From assembly GCA_032718475.1 (NCBI GenBank), contig JAUCBJ010005738.1:1-20330 (forward strand): a stretch of 20,330 nucleotides of DNA, written 5' to 3'. Under the pieces are notes generated by a model. That model was given only the letters and a program-made list of their open reading frames with translations, was not told the DNA's origin and did no database searches. Below are positions 9,858-19,893 of the stretch, piece after piece; position 1 is the first letter of the stretch; the number at the start of each line of letters is the position of its first letter. The position numbers and the translations under genes were made by a program. The DNA comes from Nemertoderma westbladi. Taxonomy: Eukaryota; Xenacoelomorpha; Nemertodermatida; Nemertodermatidae.

Positions 9858-10108
9858 GGAAAAAAACGAGGAAGCGCGTCACCGGGGTTTGAACCAGCAC
9901 TATATGTACGTTTCTGTCTATCAGGCCTCTTCAGTAGCGCAGCCACTCGTCCATGACTCTTGCCTTCCTATTTAATCCACTTAGATAAGAGTCAGGGGCT
10001 CTAGTGACTGAACTGGTTAGCACTACTAACTGATGAGGCATGTTAGGAGGCCGTAACGTACGTATAGCGCTGGTTCAACCCCCGGTTACGTGCTCCCTTA
10101 TTTTTCAA
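9858..10108. repeat. Palindrome of two tRNA-like modules
   Basis: Left arm 9858-9961 and right arm 9986-10108 are imperfect reverse complements around a spacer of about 24 bp. Each arm carries promoter-like boxes pointing inwards-to-outwards: a minus-strand A-box-like TGGACGAGTGG (9953-9943) with B-box-like GGTTCAAACCCC (9895-9884), and a plus-strand A-box-like TGACTGAACTGG (10005-10016) with B-box-like GGTTCAACCCCC (10072-10083). RNA polymerase III internal promoters have this arrangement. The A-to-B distance of about 55-65 bp is longer than in most tRNAs, so these are more likely tRNA-derived repeats than functional genes. It begins 8 bp after the tail of RTE copy 2. Confidence 0.65.
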
Positions 10109-11259
10109 TTTCACAACAAAATCATGTTATAATATCCTTTATTATGAAGTTGCATTAACAGCTCAACCCAAATTTATTTCTTCCTACACCGCGGTATGTT
10201 TGGAGTCTCTCCGTTTTCCAATTCACGATGCGACGGCCTATACTTAACACATTAACTTTCATAAACTACTGATTTGTTACGTTAACCGCCGGTTATTCCC
10301 GATGATTGACTTTCTATCTGTACCGCCTCGCTGTTCTATAGAGAGAAGAGCTGCTACATATATCTTAGATCAATCACTTAAACTGTACCGACTGTACCAT
10401 TTGGGCAGCGTATATGTAGGTGTCACTTTGACAGATATCTTCCAAGCACTCTTAATAATAATCTACATTCATTGTTATTCATCCCTGGTAACTGAAACGG
10501 GACGGTGTAGGTTGGGGGGTTAAGAGTCGGTCGACGTTTAATCAAATAGAGCGACAGTTAATAGGAAGTGGGAACCGAGGATTCTGTTTACCGAGTTGAT
10601 ATCACTCAACTCCCATGACAGTTGTTGGCTCTCGCCGATCTATTCATACTGTCAGCGGGTAGCAAACAATAGGTAGATGATCCGCTAATGAAGTTAACCC
10701 ACTGCGCCGCATTAGATCCGAGGTGCTGACGGCCCTTCTGGCGTAAACAACTACGGAAAAATTACCAGCGGCATTATTAGGGGGATGGAGTTGCGTGGCA
10801 CAACCCCCACCACCCCCTCCCTCACCCCTTCCCTTAAAAGCTAACATTCTGAAAAACACTGACATTATGTTTTTCAAAAGGTATAATTCAGATTTCCAAC
10901 ATTTCAAAATCGTTCAAAAATTTTCGCAACAGTAGCTTACATGGCGTTTGTCTATTTATCACAATACCTTGTATATTATGTAAATTTTCACTTCGTTGTA
11001 TTGTATTTTACCCTTATTATACATTATTAATCTTTAAACCCCATGAGTTGTAATCACATCCAGTTTAGACTCTAACGCTCCTTCGTGATTCGATTACTAT
11101 ATATTATGTGATCTAAAACAATTTTTGTCACCGTAATGGTTTGCATCAGTTGAATTTAAGTGAATAGCTGTAAGATCGATGTTGGTTGGTTATACTCTAG
11201 TTCGGCCACATGTGAAAAATTACAGGTTTTCACTTTTGGGTCGAAGTTTTATATGTGAA
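10109..11259. other. Non-coding DNA, little recognised
   Basis: No gene found. Short frames at 10302-10523 and 10644-10907 lack recognisable motifs. Local items are a 7-bp hairpin GAGTTGA/TCAACTC (10593-10612) and a C-rich pyrimidine tract at about 10802-10834. Confidence 0.5.
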
Positions 11260-11550
11260 GAGCAGGCTGACAGGTTCCACCTTGGTCTAGTGGTTGCATT
11301 GAATTCACATCTCCTGAAGGTCGTGGGTTCGATCCTCACATGGGCCAGGGCAGTTTTCGTTTCGGCACGAATGCTTTAAAGGGACCAGCCAGGGCGCATC
11401 TCTGCCTTGCATCCTTAAGTGGTAGCTAAATGAGTACTGGAGTTTCCTCTGGGGAGTAAAGTTCTGGGGGGACCGCACTGGAAATAAGTCGTCAGACTTT
11501 GTGCGTAATCCCTGGCCTAGTGGCCGAAGAATATTTACTTACTTTACTTT
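11260..11550 (+). mobile_element. tRNA-derived SINE
   Basis: A tRNA-like head contains an A box TGGTCTAGTGG (11283-11293) and a B box GGTTCGATCCT (11326-11336), 43 bp apart as in tRNA genes. It is followed by an unrelated body of about 190 bp and a low-complexity tail TTACTTACTTTACTTT (11535-11550). Head, body and short-repeat tail are the standard SINE layout. RNA polymerase III would transcribe it from the internal promoter, and mobilisation would depend on a partner LINE with a matching tail. The tail is not the (TAG)n of the RTE copies here, so the partner is a different LINE. The exact 5' end is uncertain, and I see no clear target-site duplication. A short open frame overlapping it (11179-11379) is not a gene. 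Confidence 0.8.
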
Positions 11551-11600
11551 AAAAGTTTGTATTTTTTGAAATTCTTCTTATTTTTTAAGTGTTTTATGGT

Positions 11601-11700
11601 GTAACCAAAAAAATTAAACGAATTAACATCCTTACTGGTTATAAGATACATAATTTTATAACCATAGTACTGATACTAATTCGTTTATTTTTTTGGTTAG
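11601..11700. repeat. 100-bp near-perfect palindrome
   Basis: The outer arms GTAACCAAAAAAATTAAACG and its near complement (ending GGTTAG at 11700) differ by one indel and terminal mismatches. A second inner pair, TGGTTATAA/TTATAACCA, brackets the centre near 11650. The two halves pair over most of their roughly 48-bp length. It could be a very small foldback element (MITE-like) or a cruciform-forming relic. No target-site duplication is evident. Confidence 0.75.
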
Positions 11701-12060
11701 TTTCAGCTGTAAACTGGGTTTTTAGTGAAAACCTGATATTCTTCATATGGGGATAAACTGCTAAGTGAAATATAACTACAGAATGTCTTTTATTCTTCAC
11801 ATAGGCCAATGGGTTTACATGCTTCTAGGTGGTTCTCGTGTTGTAGAATTTATAATGAATGCCGCTAAGTTTTACCGAGATCAGACAAGTTTATCAAAGT
11901 TTCATTGGTTTCGTTCGTTTAACTTCATTTATACTGTAATTAATGGACATGTGCACAGTAAATTAATTTAGTTTGACCCTTCTGAGGAAATCAACCAACT
12001 CATGAGAAGGACAGTGGAATAACAGTTTTGTAATATTAAGTTTATCAATAAATTTAACTT
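11701..12060. other. AT-rich non-coding DNA
   Basis: A 68-codon frame at 11765-11971 has no recognisable domain and I do not support it as a gene. Nothing else seen. Confidence 0.5.
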
Positions 12061-12895
12061 TATATATACAGTAGTATAAAGTAGGTATTATTTATACAGT
12101 AGTATAAAGTAGGTAGTATTTATACAGTAGTATAATGTAGGTAGTATATATACAGTAGTATAAAGTAGGTAGTATTTATACAGTAGTATAAAGTAGGTAG
12201 TATTTATACAGTAGTATAAAGTAGGTAGTATTTATAGATTAGTATAAAGTAGGTAGTATTTATAAAGTAGTATAAAGTAGGCAGTATTTATACAGTAGTA
12301 TAAAGTAGGCAGTATTTATACAGTAGTATACAGTAGTATAAAGTAGATAGTATTTATACAGTAGTATAAAGTAGGTAGTATTTATAGAGTAGTATAAAGT
12401 AGGTAGTATTTATAAAGTAGTATAAAGTAGGCAGTATTTACGCAGTAGTATAAAGTAGGTAGTATTTATAGAGTAGTATAAAGTAGGTAGTATTTATAGA
12501 GTAGCATAAAGTAGGTAGTATTTATAGAGTAGTATAAAGTAGGTAGTATTTATACAGTAGTATAAAGTAGGTAGTAATTATACAGTAGTATAAAGTAGGT
12601 AGTATTTATAGAGTAGTATAAAGTAGGTAGTATTTATACAGTAGTATAAAGTAGGCAGTATGTACGCAGTAGTATAAAGTAGGTAGTATTTATATACAGT
12701 AGTATAAAGTAGGTAGTATTTATATACAGTAGTATAAAGTAGGTAGTATATATACAGTAGTATAAAGTAGGTAGTATTTATACAGTAGTATAAAGTAGGT
12801 ATTATTTATACAGTAGTATAAAGTAGGTAGTATTTATACAGTAGTATAAAGTAGGTAGTATTTATAGAGTAGTATAAAGTAGGTAGTATTTATAC
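12061..12895. repeat. 28-bp satellite array, uninterrupted copy
   Basis: About 30 head-to-tail units of roughly 28 bp, built on CAGTAGTATAAAGTAGG then TAGTATTTATA. Diagnostic variants include a GATAGT unit near 12337, TTTACGCAG near 12430, AGCATAAAG near 12504, GTAATTATA near 12575, GTACGCAG near 12663 and TATTATTTA near 12800. All of these recur, in the same order and spacing, in the satellite pieces to the right of the RTE fragment. Positions 12291-12827 are therefore the uninterrupted twin of the element-laden array that follows. Confidence 0.95.
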
Positions 12896-14402
12896 AACAA
12901 CAACCAACAACTGAAAACATTAACAAGGTTGAGAAAGCTAAGGACGATCTTAAATTGGCCTACAACATCAGCCACGAAAAGTACATACAGGATAAAACTG
13001 AAGCAATTACAACTGCTCACATACAGCAACAATCAAGAAGACTTACATGGCAAACTGTAAATGAGGTATCTGGTCGGAAAAGTTGTGCAAAGGGGCGCCT
13101 CAAAGCCGATAGTCCTGAAGAACTTGTTGGGAAGTGGAAAAATCACTTCAGCAACTTGCTTGGGCAGCCACCAAACATCGAGGAAAATATATGACAAGAC
13201 ACTACCTATAGAAACAGGGGACTTCACACCTGCCGAACTCCAAAGAAGCATTAAAAGCATGTCCAATAATAAAGCGAGTGGATTAGATGAAATCCCAGCG
13301 GAGGTATGGAAAACCGGAGTGCTAAACAGACCATTATTGAATGTTTGCAACCGGATGTTAAAAGGGGAAAAGCCACCACCAATTTGGACTAAAGGTCAAC
13401 TAAAGCCTCTCCCCAAGAAAGGAGACCTCGGCATACCAACAAACTATCGTGGGATCTGTCTGCTTGTGGTAGCTGCCAAAATATACAATAAAATGATTCT
13501 ATATAGGATTAGGCCTCACATAGAGAAACTACTGCGTAAGAGCCAAAACGGATTTCGACCAAGTAGATCAACAATAGCTCAGATACTTGCACTACGGAGA
13601 CTGATTGAAGGAATTAAGTCAAAGAATCTCCCCGCAGTCATTACTTTTGTGGAGTTCAAGAAGGCATTCGACTCCATCCATAGAGGTAAAATGCTTGAAA
13701 TCCTAAGAGCTTATGGAATACCAAAGTAATTGTTGTTGGCATTGGATTGTTATATTGTGACACAGAAGCGCAGGTACTCACACCAGATGGTGAAACTGAG
13801 TTTTTCTCAATCCTGGCTGGCGTACTGCAAGGTGACACATTAGCACCATTACTATTTGTAATTGTGCTGGATTACGCAATGAGGACGGCCACAAAGGGTG
13901 AAGATCTGGGATTCACACTTCAAGAACGCAGAAGTAGTAGATATCTGGCAACTACAGTCACAGACACCGACTTTGCGGATGACATCGCCCTGCTCTCTAA
14001 TACGCTAGCAGATGCACAGTTTCTACTAAATAAAGTGGAGAGGGCTGCTAAGGAGGTTGGATTGCATATAAATGCTACAAAGACCGAATTCATGACCTTT
14101 AATGTTGATGGGAACTTGACAACCATTGATAATAATCAACTAAGGAAGGTCGATGACTTCCAGTACCTTGGATCATGGATAGAGAGTAGCAAAAAGGACA
14201 TAGAAGTTAGGAAAGCAAAGGCTTGGGTAGCTCTATCAAAAATGGATACCATCTGGAAATCAGATCTCTCCAGGCACCTGCACCAGGCACCTAAGTTCTT
14301 TCGAGCCACAGTGGAAAGTGTATTTTTATACGGGGGTGAGACCTGGACACTGACTAAATCACTTGAACAACGAATTCATGGTTGCTACACAAGACTACTA
14401 AG
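12896..14402 (+). pseudogene. RTE reverse transcriptase fragment embedded in satellite (copy 3, distinct subfamily)
   Basis: A reverse transcriptase of an RTE subfamily clearly different from copies 1 and 2. It is read in three frames: about 12907-13190 (linker, ending near QPPNIEENI), about 13190-13725 (fingers and palm: SGLDEIPAEVWK, NGFRPSRSTIAQILALRR) and 13735-14415 (GVLQGDTLAPLLF, FADDIALLS at about 13972-13998, DDFQYLGSWIESS, VFLYGGETWTLTK). Frames change near 13190 and 13730. In motif A the sequence is FVEFKKAFDSI, so the catalytic Asp is Glu (13652-13654). Endonuclease, C-terminal domain, 3' UTR and tail are all absent. It begins and ends directly in the 28-bp satellite, and both borders carry TACA. 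Losing the 3' end is unusual for a target-primed insertion. Confidence 0.92.
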
Positions 14403-14504
14403 TACAGTAGTATAAAGTAGGCAGTATTTATACAGTAGTATACAGTAGTATAAAGTAGATAGTATTTATACAGTAGTATAAAGTAGGTAGTATTTATAGA
14501 GTAG
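14403..14504. repeat. 28-bp satellite, piece 1 of the interrupted copy
   Basis: 102 bp that match 12291-12392 by eye without a difference, including the irregular TACAGTAGTATACAG unit and the GATAGT variant. Confidence 0.93.
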
Positions 14505-15753
14505 TCCACGAAGCTAAGGAAAATCAACTACTTTCGCTAAGAAAGATTTTCCTTAGCTGAGATGGTCTATTCATAGTGGGCTATTTTACTTGTATGGAGC
14601 AGATTTAGTGTTTTTTGACCGGTGAAAAAACTAGCCTTTAAAAGTACCCTGAATTTTTGCATGTATATACTACTCGTCGAGGCGCATCTTTTGGGCTGGG
14701 TCTCATATCCAGGAAAAATCTGGTTTCCATGGTAACGAACATAGAAAAACGTCTATGTATTTAAAGTCAATATTTATAACTCTATTTGTAGGAAAACTAT
14801 AATAGATATAAACTTGGGGTTTCTCAACTCAACTATAAGGTCCATAGCAGAGCCGATTGAGGTTAAATAGAAAATCCAGTTACCTTGGCAACCGGGCTAA
14901 ACAGATGTTAAAATTTATAAAATGTTAATTTGAAGCCTAAGGTTAAGGTGTTATGACTTGGGACCAACCCCTACCCCCACTATATTACTTATTCTGCGTC
15001 CGAATTTCATTGTTATATTTTGCAGTTACCATGACAACCGCTGAAAACAGATGTTTTTATATAAAAATTACTCATTTGGACATAGACTTCGCGATAAAAT
15101 GTTACGAAACTGGGAATGTGTTATCTGTACCATTAGTTGGAACTTTTAGTGAAACTGAAAACATTCCAGAAATATATAGTTACCATGGTAACTGATGTTT
15201 ATTCAAGTCTATATTCATAACTCCATTTGTAGCAGAACTGTAATATATATAAACGTGGGGTTTTGCAACTCATAAGGTCCATATCCAAGCCGTTCGAGGT
15301 TAATTAGAAAATCCAGTTACCATAGCAATAAGACTAAACAGATGTTAAAATTTATAAAATGATAATTTGAAGCACAATTTAATAGTATTATGACTTGGGA
15401 CCAACACCTACCCCCACTATATGACTTATTCTGCATCCGAATTACATTGTTCTATTTTTCAGTTTCCATGACAACCACTGCAAACAGATGCATTTTGATA
15501 GAAAATCGGTAATTTGGACCTAAACTACAATATTTTCTGAAACTTGGTATGTGTTATCTAAACCACAATCTGGACTGAATCTTTTTTTCAAAGGTAAAAC
15601 CAACAGTTCCAGAGAACTCTAGTTTCCATGGGAATAGAAGTTAATTATTGGCAAATGCTACTAAACTAGGCTAAGCAACAAACCAAATTGTGGCCCTTTG
15701 TTTAATTTTCCTTAGCTTCGTGGTTGCATTTCCTTTAGGAAATGCCTTTCTAG
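14505..15753 (+). mobile_element. Helitron-like non-autonomous element 1 (1249 bp)
   Basis: Starts with TCCACGAAGC and ends with CTTTCTAG. An 18-20-nt hairpin, GCATTTCCT/AGGAAATGC (15726-15745), lies 8 nt before the end. TC start, CTRR end and a hairpin just upstream are the diagnostic Helitron termini. The first bases contain a hairpin with 14-bp arms AGCTAAGGAAAATC (14512-14525 and 14545-14558). The 5'-terminal 19 bp CCACGAAGCTAAGGAAAAT recur inverted at 15705-15723, 30 bp short of the 3' end: asymmetric inverted repeats as described for Helitron2/Helentron groups. The core is about six 150-bp monomers. There is no coding capacity, so it would depend on a helicase encoded elsewhere. Flanks GTAG/TATA rejoin into intact satellite with no duplication. 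Confidence 0.75.
14723..15635. promoter_or_regulatory. Seven X-box-like palindromic motifs at about 150-bp spacing (element 1)
   Basis: Motifs of the form GTTNCCATGGNAAC lie at 14723, 14879, 15025, 15179, 15316, 15462 and 15622, spaced 137-160 bp apart. The copy at 15179-15192 is GTTACCATGGTAAC, a perfect palindrome. Others deviate at one to three bases (CTTGG, ATGACAAC, ATGGGAAT). RFX-family transcription factors bind X-boxes with this symmetrical consensus, so the sites could be bound in vivo. They mark the monomer boundaries of the element core and may equally be structural relics of the repeat. The other elements carry the same set, for example 16132, 16288, 16434, 16586, 16742, 16888 and 17049. 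Confidence 0.55.
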
Positions 15754-15913
15754 TATAAAGTAGGTAGTATTTATAAAGTAGTATAAAGTAGGCAGTATTT
15801 ACGCAGTAGTATAAAGTAGGTAGTATTTATAGAGTAGTATAAAGTAGGTAGTATTTATAGAGTAGCATAAAGTAGGTAGTATTTATAGAGTAGTATAAAG
15901 TAGGTAGTATTTA
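15754..15913. repeat. 28-bp satellite, piece 2 of the interrupted copy
   Basis: 160 bp that match 12393-12552 by eye, including the TTTACGCAG and AGCATAAAG variants. It continues piece 1 exactly. Confidence 0.93.
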
Positions 15914-17180
15914 TCCACGAAGCTAAGGAAAATCAACTACTTTCGCTAAGAAAGATTTTCCTTAGCTGAGATGGTCTATTCATAGTGGGCTATTTTACTT
16001 GTGTGAGGCAGATTTGGTTTTTTTTGATAGGTGAAAAAACTAGCCTTTAAAAGTACCCTGAAATTTTGCATGTATATACTACTCGTCGAGGCGCATCTTT
16101 TGGGCTGGGTCTCATATCCAGGAAAAATCTGGTTTCCATGGCAACGGACTTAGAAAAAAGTCTATGTATTTCAAGTCAATATTTAAAACTCTATTTGTAG
16201 GAAAACTATAATAGATATAAACTTGGGGTTTCTCAACACAACTATAAGGTCCATAGCAGAGCCGATTGAGGTTAAATAGAAAATCCAGTTACCTTGGCAA
16301 CCGGGCTAGACAGATGTTAAAATTTATAAAATGTTAATTTGAAGCCTAAGGTTAAGGTGTTATGACTTGGGACCAACCCCTACCCCCACTATATAACTTA
16401 TTCTGCATCCGAATTACATTGTTCTATTTTTCAGTTACCATGACAACCGCTGAAAACAGATGTTTTTATTCAAAACTTATTCATTTGGACATAGACTTCA
16501 CGATAAAATTTTACAAAACTGGGTATGTGTTATCTGGACCACGAGTTGGAACTTTTAGTGAAACTTAAATTATTCCAGAAATTTAGTTACCATGGTAACT
16601 GTAGTTTATTAAACTCTATATCATTCAAATCTATATTGATAACTCTATTTGTAGCAAAACTGTAATATATATAAACTTGGGGTTTTGCAACTCATCTATA
16701 AGATCCATATCCAAGCCGTTTGAGGTTAATTAGAAAATACAGTTACCATAGCAACAAGTCTAAACAGATGTTAAAATTTATAAAATGATAATTTGAAGCA
16801 CAAGTTAATAGTATTATGACTTGGGACTAACCCCTACCCCCACAATATGACTTATTCTGCATCCGAATTACATTGTTCTATTTTTCAGTTTCCATGACAA
16901 CCACTGCAAACAGATGCAATTTGATAGAAAATCGGTAATCTGGACATAAACTACAATATTTTCTGAAACTCAGTATATGTGTTATCTGAACCACAATCTG
17001 TACTGAATTTTTTTTCAAAGGTTAAAGCAACAGTTCCAGAGAACTCTAGTTTCCATGGGAATAGAAGTTAATTATTGACAATTGCTACTAAGCGAGGCTA
17101 AGCAACGAACCAAAGTGTGGCCGTTTGTTTAATTTTCCTTAGCTTCGTGGTTGCATTTCCTTTAGGAAATGCCTTTCTCG
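15914..17180 (+). mobile_element. Helitron-like non-autonomous element 2 (1267 bp)
   Basis: Same architecture as element 1: TCCACGAAGC start, 5' hairpin, two rounds of a three-monomer core, an inverted 19-bp repeat near the 3' end, and the GCATTTCCT/AGGAAATGC hairpin. It ends CTCG instead of CTAG, a one-base departure from the Helitron rule. Flanks TTTA/TACA rejoin into intact satellite, matching the classic A^T Helitron target. It differs from element 1 by many substitutions and small indels, yet the first 349 bp look identical to element 5. No protein-coding frame of note. Confidence 0.75.
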
Positions 17181-17352
17181 TACAGTAGTATAAAGTAGGT
17201 AGTAATTATACAGTAGTATAAAGTAGGTAGTATTTATAGAGTAGTATAAAGTAGGTAGTATTTATACAGTAGTATAAAGTAGGCAGTATGTACGCAGTAG
17301 TATAAAGTAGGTAGTATTTATATACAGTAGTATAAAGTAGGTAGTATTTATA
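17181..17352. repeat. 28-bp satellite, piece 3 of the interrupted copy
   Basis: 172 bp that match 12553-12724 by eye, including the GTAATTATA and GTACGCAG variants and the TTTATATACAG spacing. Confidence 0.93.
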
Positions 17353-18615
17353 TCCACGAAGCTAAGGAAAATCAACTACTTTCGCTAAGAAAGATTTTCC
17401 TTAGCTGAGATGGTCTATTCATAGTGGGCTATTTTACTTGTGTGAGGCAGATTTGGGGTTTTTTGATAGGCGAAAAAACTAGCCTTTAAAAGTACCCTGA
17501 AATTTTGCATGTATATACTACTCGGCGAGGCGCATCTTTTGGGCCGGGTCTCATATCCAGGAAAAATCTGGTTTCCATGGCAACGGACTTCAAAAAAAGT
17601 CTATGTATTTCAAGTCAATATTTATAACTCTATTTGTAGGAAAACTATAATAGATTTAAACTTGGGGTTTTGCAACACAACTATAAGGTCCATAGCAGAT
17701 CCGATTGAGGCTAAATAGAAAATCCAGTTACGTTGGCAACCGGGATAAACAGATGTTAAAATTTATAAAATGATAATTTGAGGCCTAAGGGCAAGGTGTT
17801 ATGACTTGAGACCAACCCCTACCCCCACTATATAACTTATTCTGCATCCGAATTACATTGTTCTATTTTTCAGTTACCATGACAACAGCCGAAAACAGAT
17901 GTTTTTATACAAAAATTATTCATTTGGACATAGACTTCGCGATAAAATTTTACAAAACTGGGTATGTGTTATCTGCACCACTAGTTGGAACTTTTAGTGA
18001 AACTTAAATCATTCCAGAAATTTAGTTACCATGGTAACTGTAGTTTATTAAACTCTATATCATTCAAGTCTATATTGATAACTCTATTTCTAGCAAAACT
18101 GTAATATATATAAACTTGGGGTTTTGTAACTCATCTATAAGGTCCATATACAAGCCGTTCGAAGTTAATTAGAAAATCCATTTACCATAGCAACAAGAGT
18201 AAACAGATGTTAAAATTAATAAAATGATAATTTGAAGCACAATTTAATAGTATTATGACTTGGGACCAACACCTACCCCCACTATATGACTTATTCTGCA
18301 TCCGAATTACATTGTTCTATTTTTCAGTTTCCATGACAACCACTGCAAACAGATGCATTTTGATAGAAAATCTGTAATTTGGACATAAACTACAATATTT
18401 TCTGAAACTCGATGTGTTATCTGAAAAACAATCTGGACTGAATCTTTTTTCAAAGGTAAAACCAACAGTTCCAGAGAACTCTAGTTTCCATGGGAATAGA
18501 AGTTATTTATTGGCAAATGCTACTAAACTAGTCTAAGCAACGAACCAAATTGTGGCCGTTTGTTTAATTTTCCTTAGCTTCGTGGTTGCATTTCCTTTAG
18601 GAAATGCCTTTCTAG
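17353..18615 (+). mobile_element. Helitron-like non-autonomous element 3 (1263 bp)
   Basis: Canonical TC start and CTAG end with the 3' hairpin 8 nt upstream. Flanks TATA/TACA rejoin into satellite. X-box-like motifs lie at 17571, 17727 (CGTTGG variant), 17873, 18025 (perfect palindrome), 18181 (TTTACC variant), 18327 and 18484. By eye it is identical over its whole length to element 4, from which only 15 bp of satellite separate it. The 69-codon frame inside (17509-17718) is repeated in element 4 only because the two are identical, and it shows no protein motif. Confidence 0.75.
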
Positions 18616-18630
18616 TACAGTAGTATAAAG
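18616..18630. repeat. 15-bp satellite remnant between elements 3 and 4 (piece 4)
   Basis: TACAGTAGTATAAAG, equal to 12725-12739. It is exactly the sequence between two insertion points and continues pieces 3 and 5 in register. Confidence 0.9.
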
Positions 18631-19893
18631 TCCACGAAGCTAAGGAAAATCAACTACTTTCGCTAAGAAAGATTTTCCTTAGCTGAGATGGTCTATTCAT
18701 AGTGGGCTATTTTACTTGTGTGAGGCAGATTTGGGGTTTTTTGATAGGCGAAAAAACTAGCCTTTAAAAGTACCCTGAAATTTTGCATGTATATACTACT
18801 CGGCGAGGCGCATCTTTTGGGCCGGGTCTCATATCCAGGAAAAATCTGGTTTCCATGGCAACGGACTTCAAAAAAAGTCTATGTATTTCAAGTCAATATT
18901 TATAACTCTATTTGTAGGAAAACTATAATAGATTTAAACTTGGGGTTTTGCAACACAACTATAAGGTCCATAGCAGATCCGATTGAGGCTAAATAGAAAA
19001 TCCAGTTACGTTGGCAACCGGGATAAACAGATGTTAAAATTTATAAAATGATAATTTGAGGCCTAAGGGCAAGGTGTTATGACTTGAGACCAACCCCTAC
19101 CCCCACTATATAACTTATTCTGCATCCGAATTACATTGTTCTATTTTTCAGTTACCATGACAACAGCCGAAAACAGATGTTTTTATACAAAAATTATTCA
19201 TTTGGACATAGACTTCGCGATAAAATTTTACAAAACTGGGTATGTGTTATCTGCACCACTAGTTGGAACTTTTAGTGAAACTTAAATCATTCCAGAAATT
19301 TAGTTACCATGGTAACTGTAGTTTATTAAACTCTATATCATTCAAGTCTATATTGATAACTCTATTTCTAGCAAAACTGTAATATATATAAACTTGGGGT
19401 TTTGTAACTCATCTATAAGGTCCATATACAAGCCGTTCGAAGTTAATTAGAAAATCCATTTACCATAGCAACAAGAGTAAACAGATGTTAAAATTAATAA
19501 AATGATAATTTGAAGCACAATTTAATAGTATTATGACTTGGGACCAACACCTACCCCCACTATATGACTTATTCTGCATCCGAATTACATTGTTCTATTT
19601 TTCAGTTTCCATGACAACCACTGCAAACAGATGCATTTTGATAGAAAATCTGTAATTTGGACATAAACTACAATATTTTCTGAAACTCGATGTGTTATCT
19701 GAAAAACAATCTGGACTGAATCTTTTTTCAAAGGTAAAACCAACAGTTCCAGAGAACTCTAGTTTCCATGGGAATAGAAGTTATTTATTGGCAAATGCTA
19801 CTAAACTAGTCTAAGCAACGAACCAAATTGTGGCCGTTTGTTTAATTTTCCTTAGCTTCGTGGTTGCATTTCCTTTAGGAAATGCCTTTCTAG
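18631..19893 (+). mobile_element. Helitron-like non-autonomous element 4 (1263 bp)
   Basis: Same length as element 3 and, as far as I can read, the same sequence. TC start, CTAG end, 3' hairpin. Flanks AAAG/TAGG rejoin into satellite. An identical element at a different point of the array suggests either very recent local re-insertion of one source copy or conversion between neighbours. A tandem duplication would have copied flanking satellite with it, which is not seen. Confidence 0.75.

Noticed and set aside
10302-10907. Two short frames (plus 10302-10523, minus 10644-10907)
   Set aside because: Length expected by chance; the second includes a glycine run from a C-rich tract.
11268-11347. 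Functional tRNA gene
   Set aside because: A and B boxes are present, but acceptor-stem pairing is not evident, and the head is followed by a SINE body and tail.
11765-11971. 68-codon frame
   Set aside because: No recognisable domain and AT-rich context; insufficient evidence.
12061-12895. Arrayed TATA-box promoters (TATAAAG every 28 bp)
   Set aside because: Composition of an AT-rich satellite; no other promoter evidence.
14505-15753. Cut-and-paste DNA transposon with terminal inverted repeats
   Set aside because: The inverted repeat is 30 bp short of the 3' end, and no target-site duplication exists when compared with the empty site.
14953-18996. Short frames inside the Helitron-like elements (e.g. 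14953-15195, 17509-17718, 18787-18996)
   Set aside because: They are conserved only because the elements are near copies; equivalents in other copies are interrupted, and no protein motif is visible.
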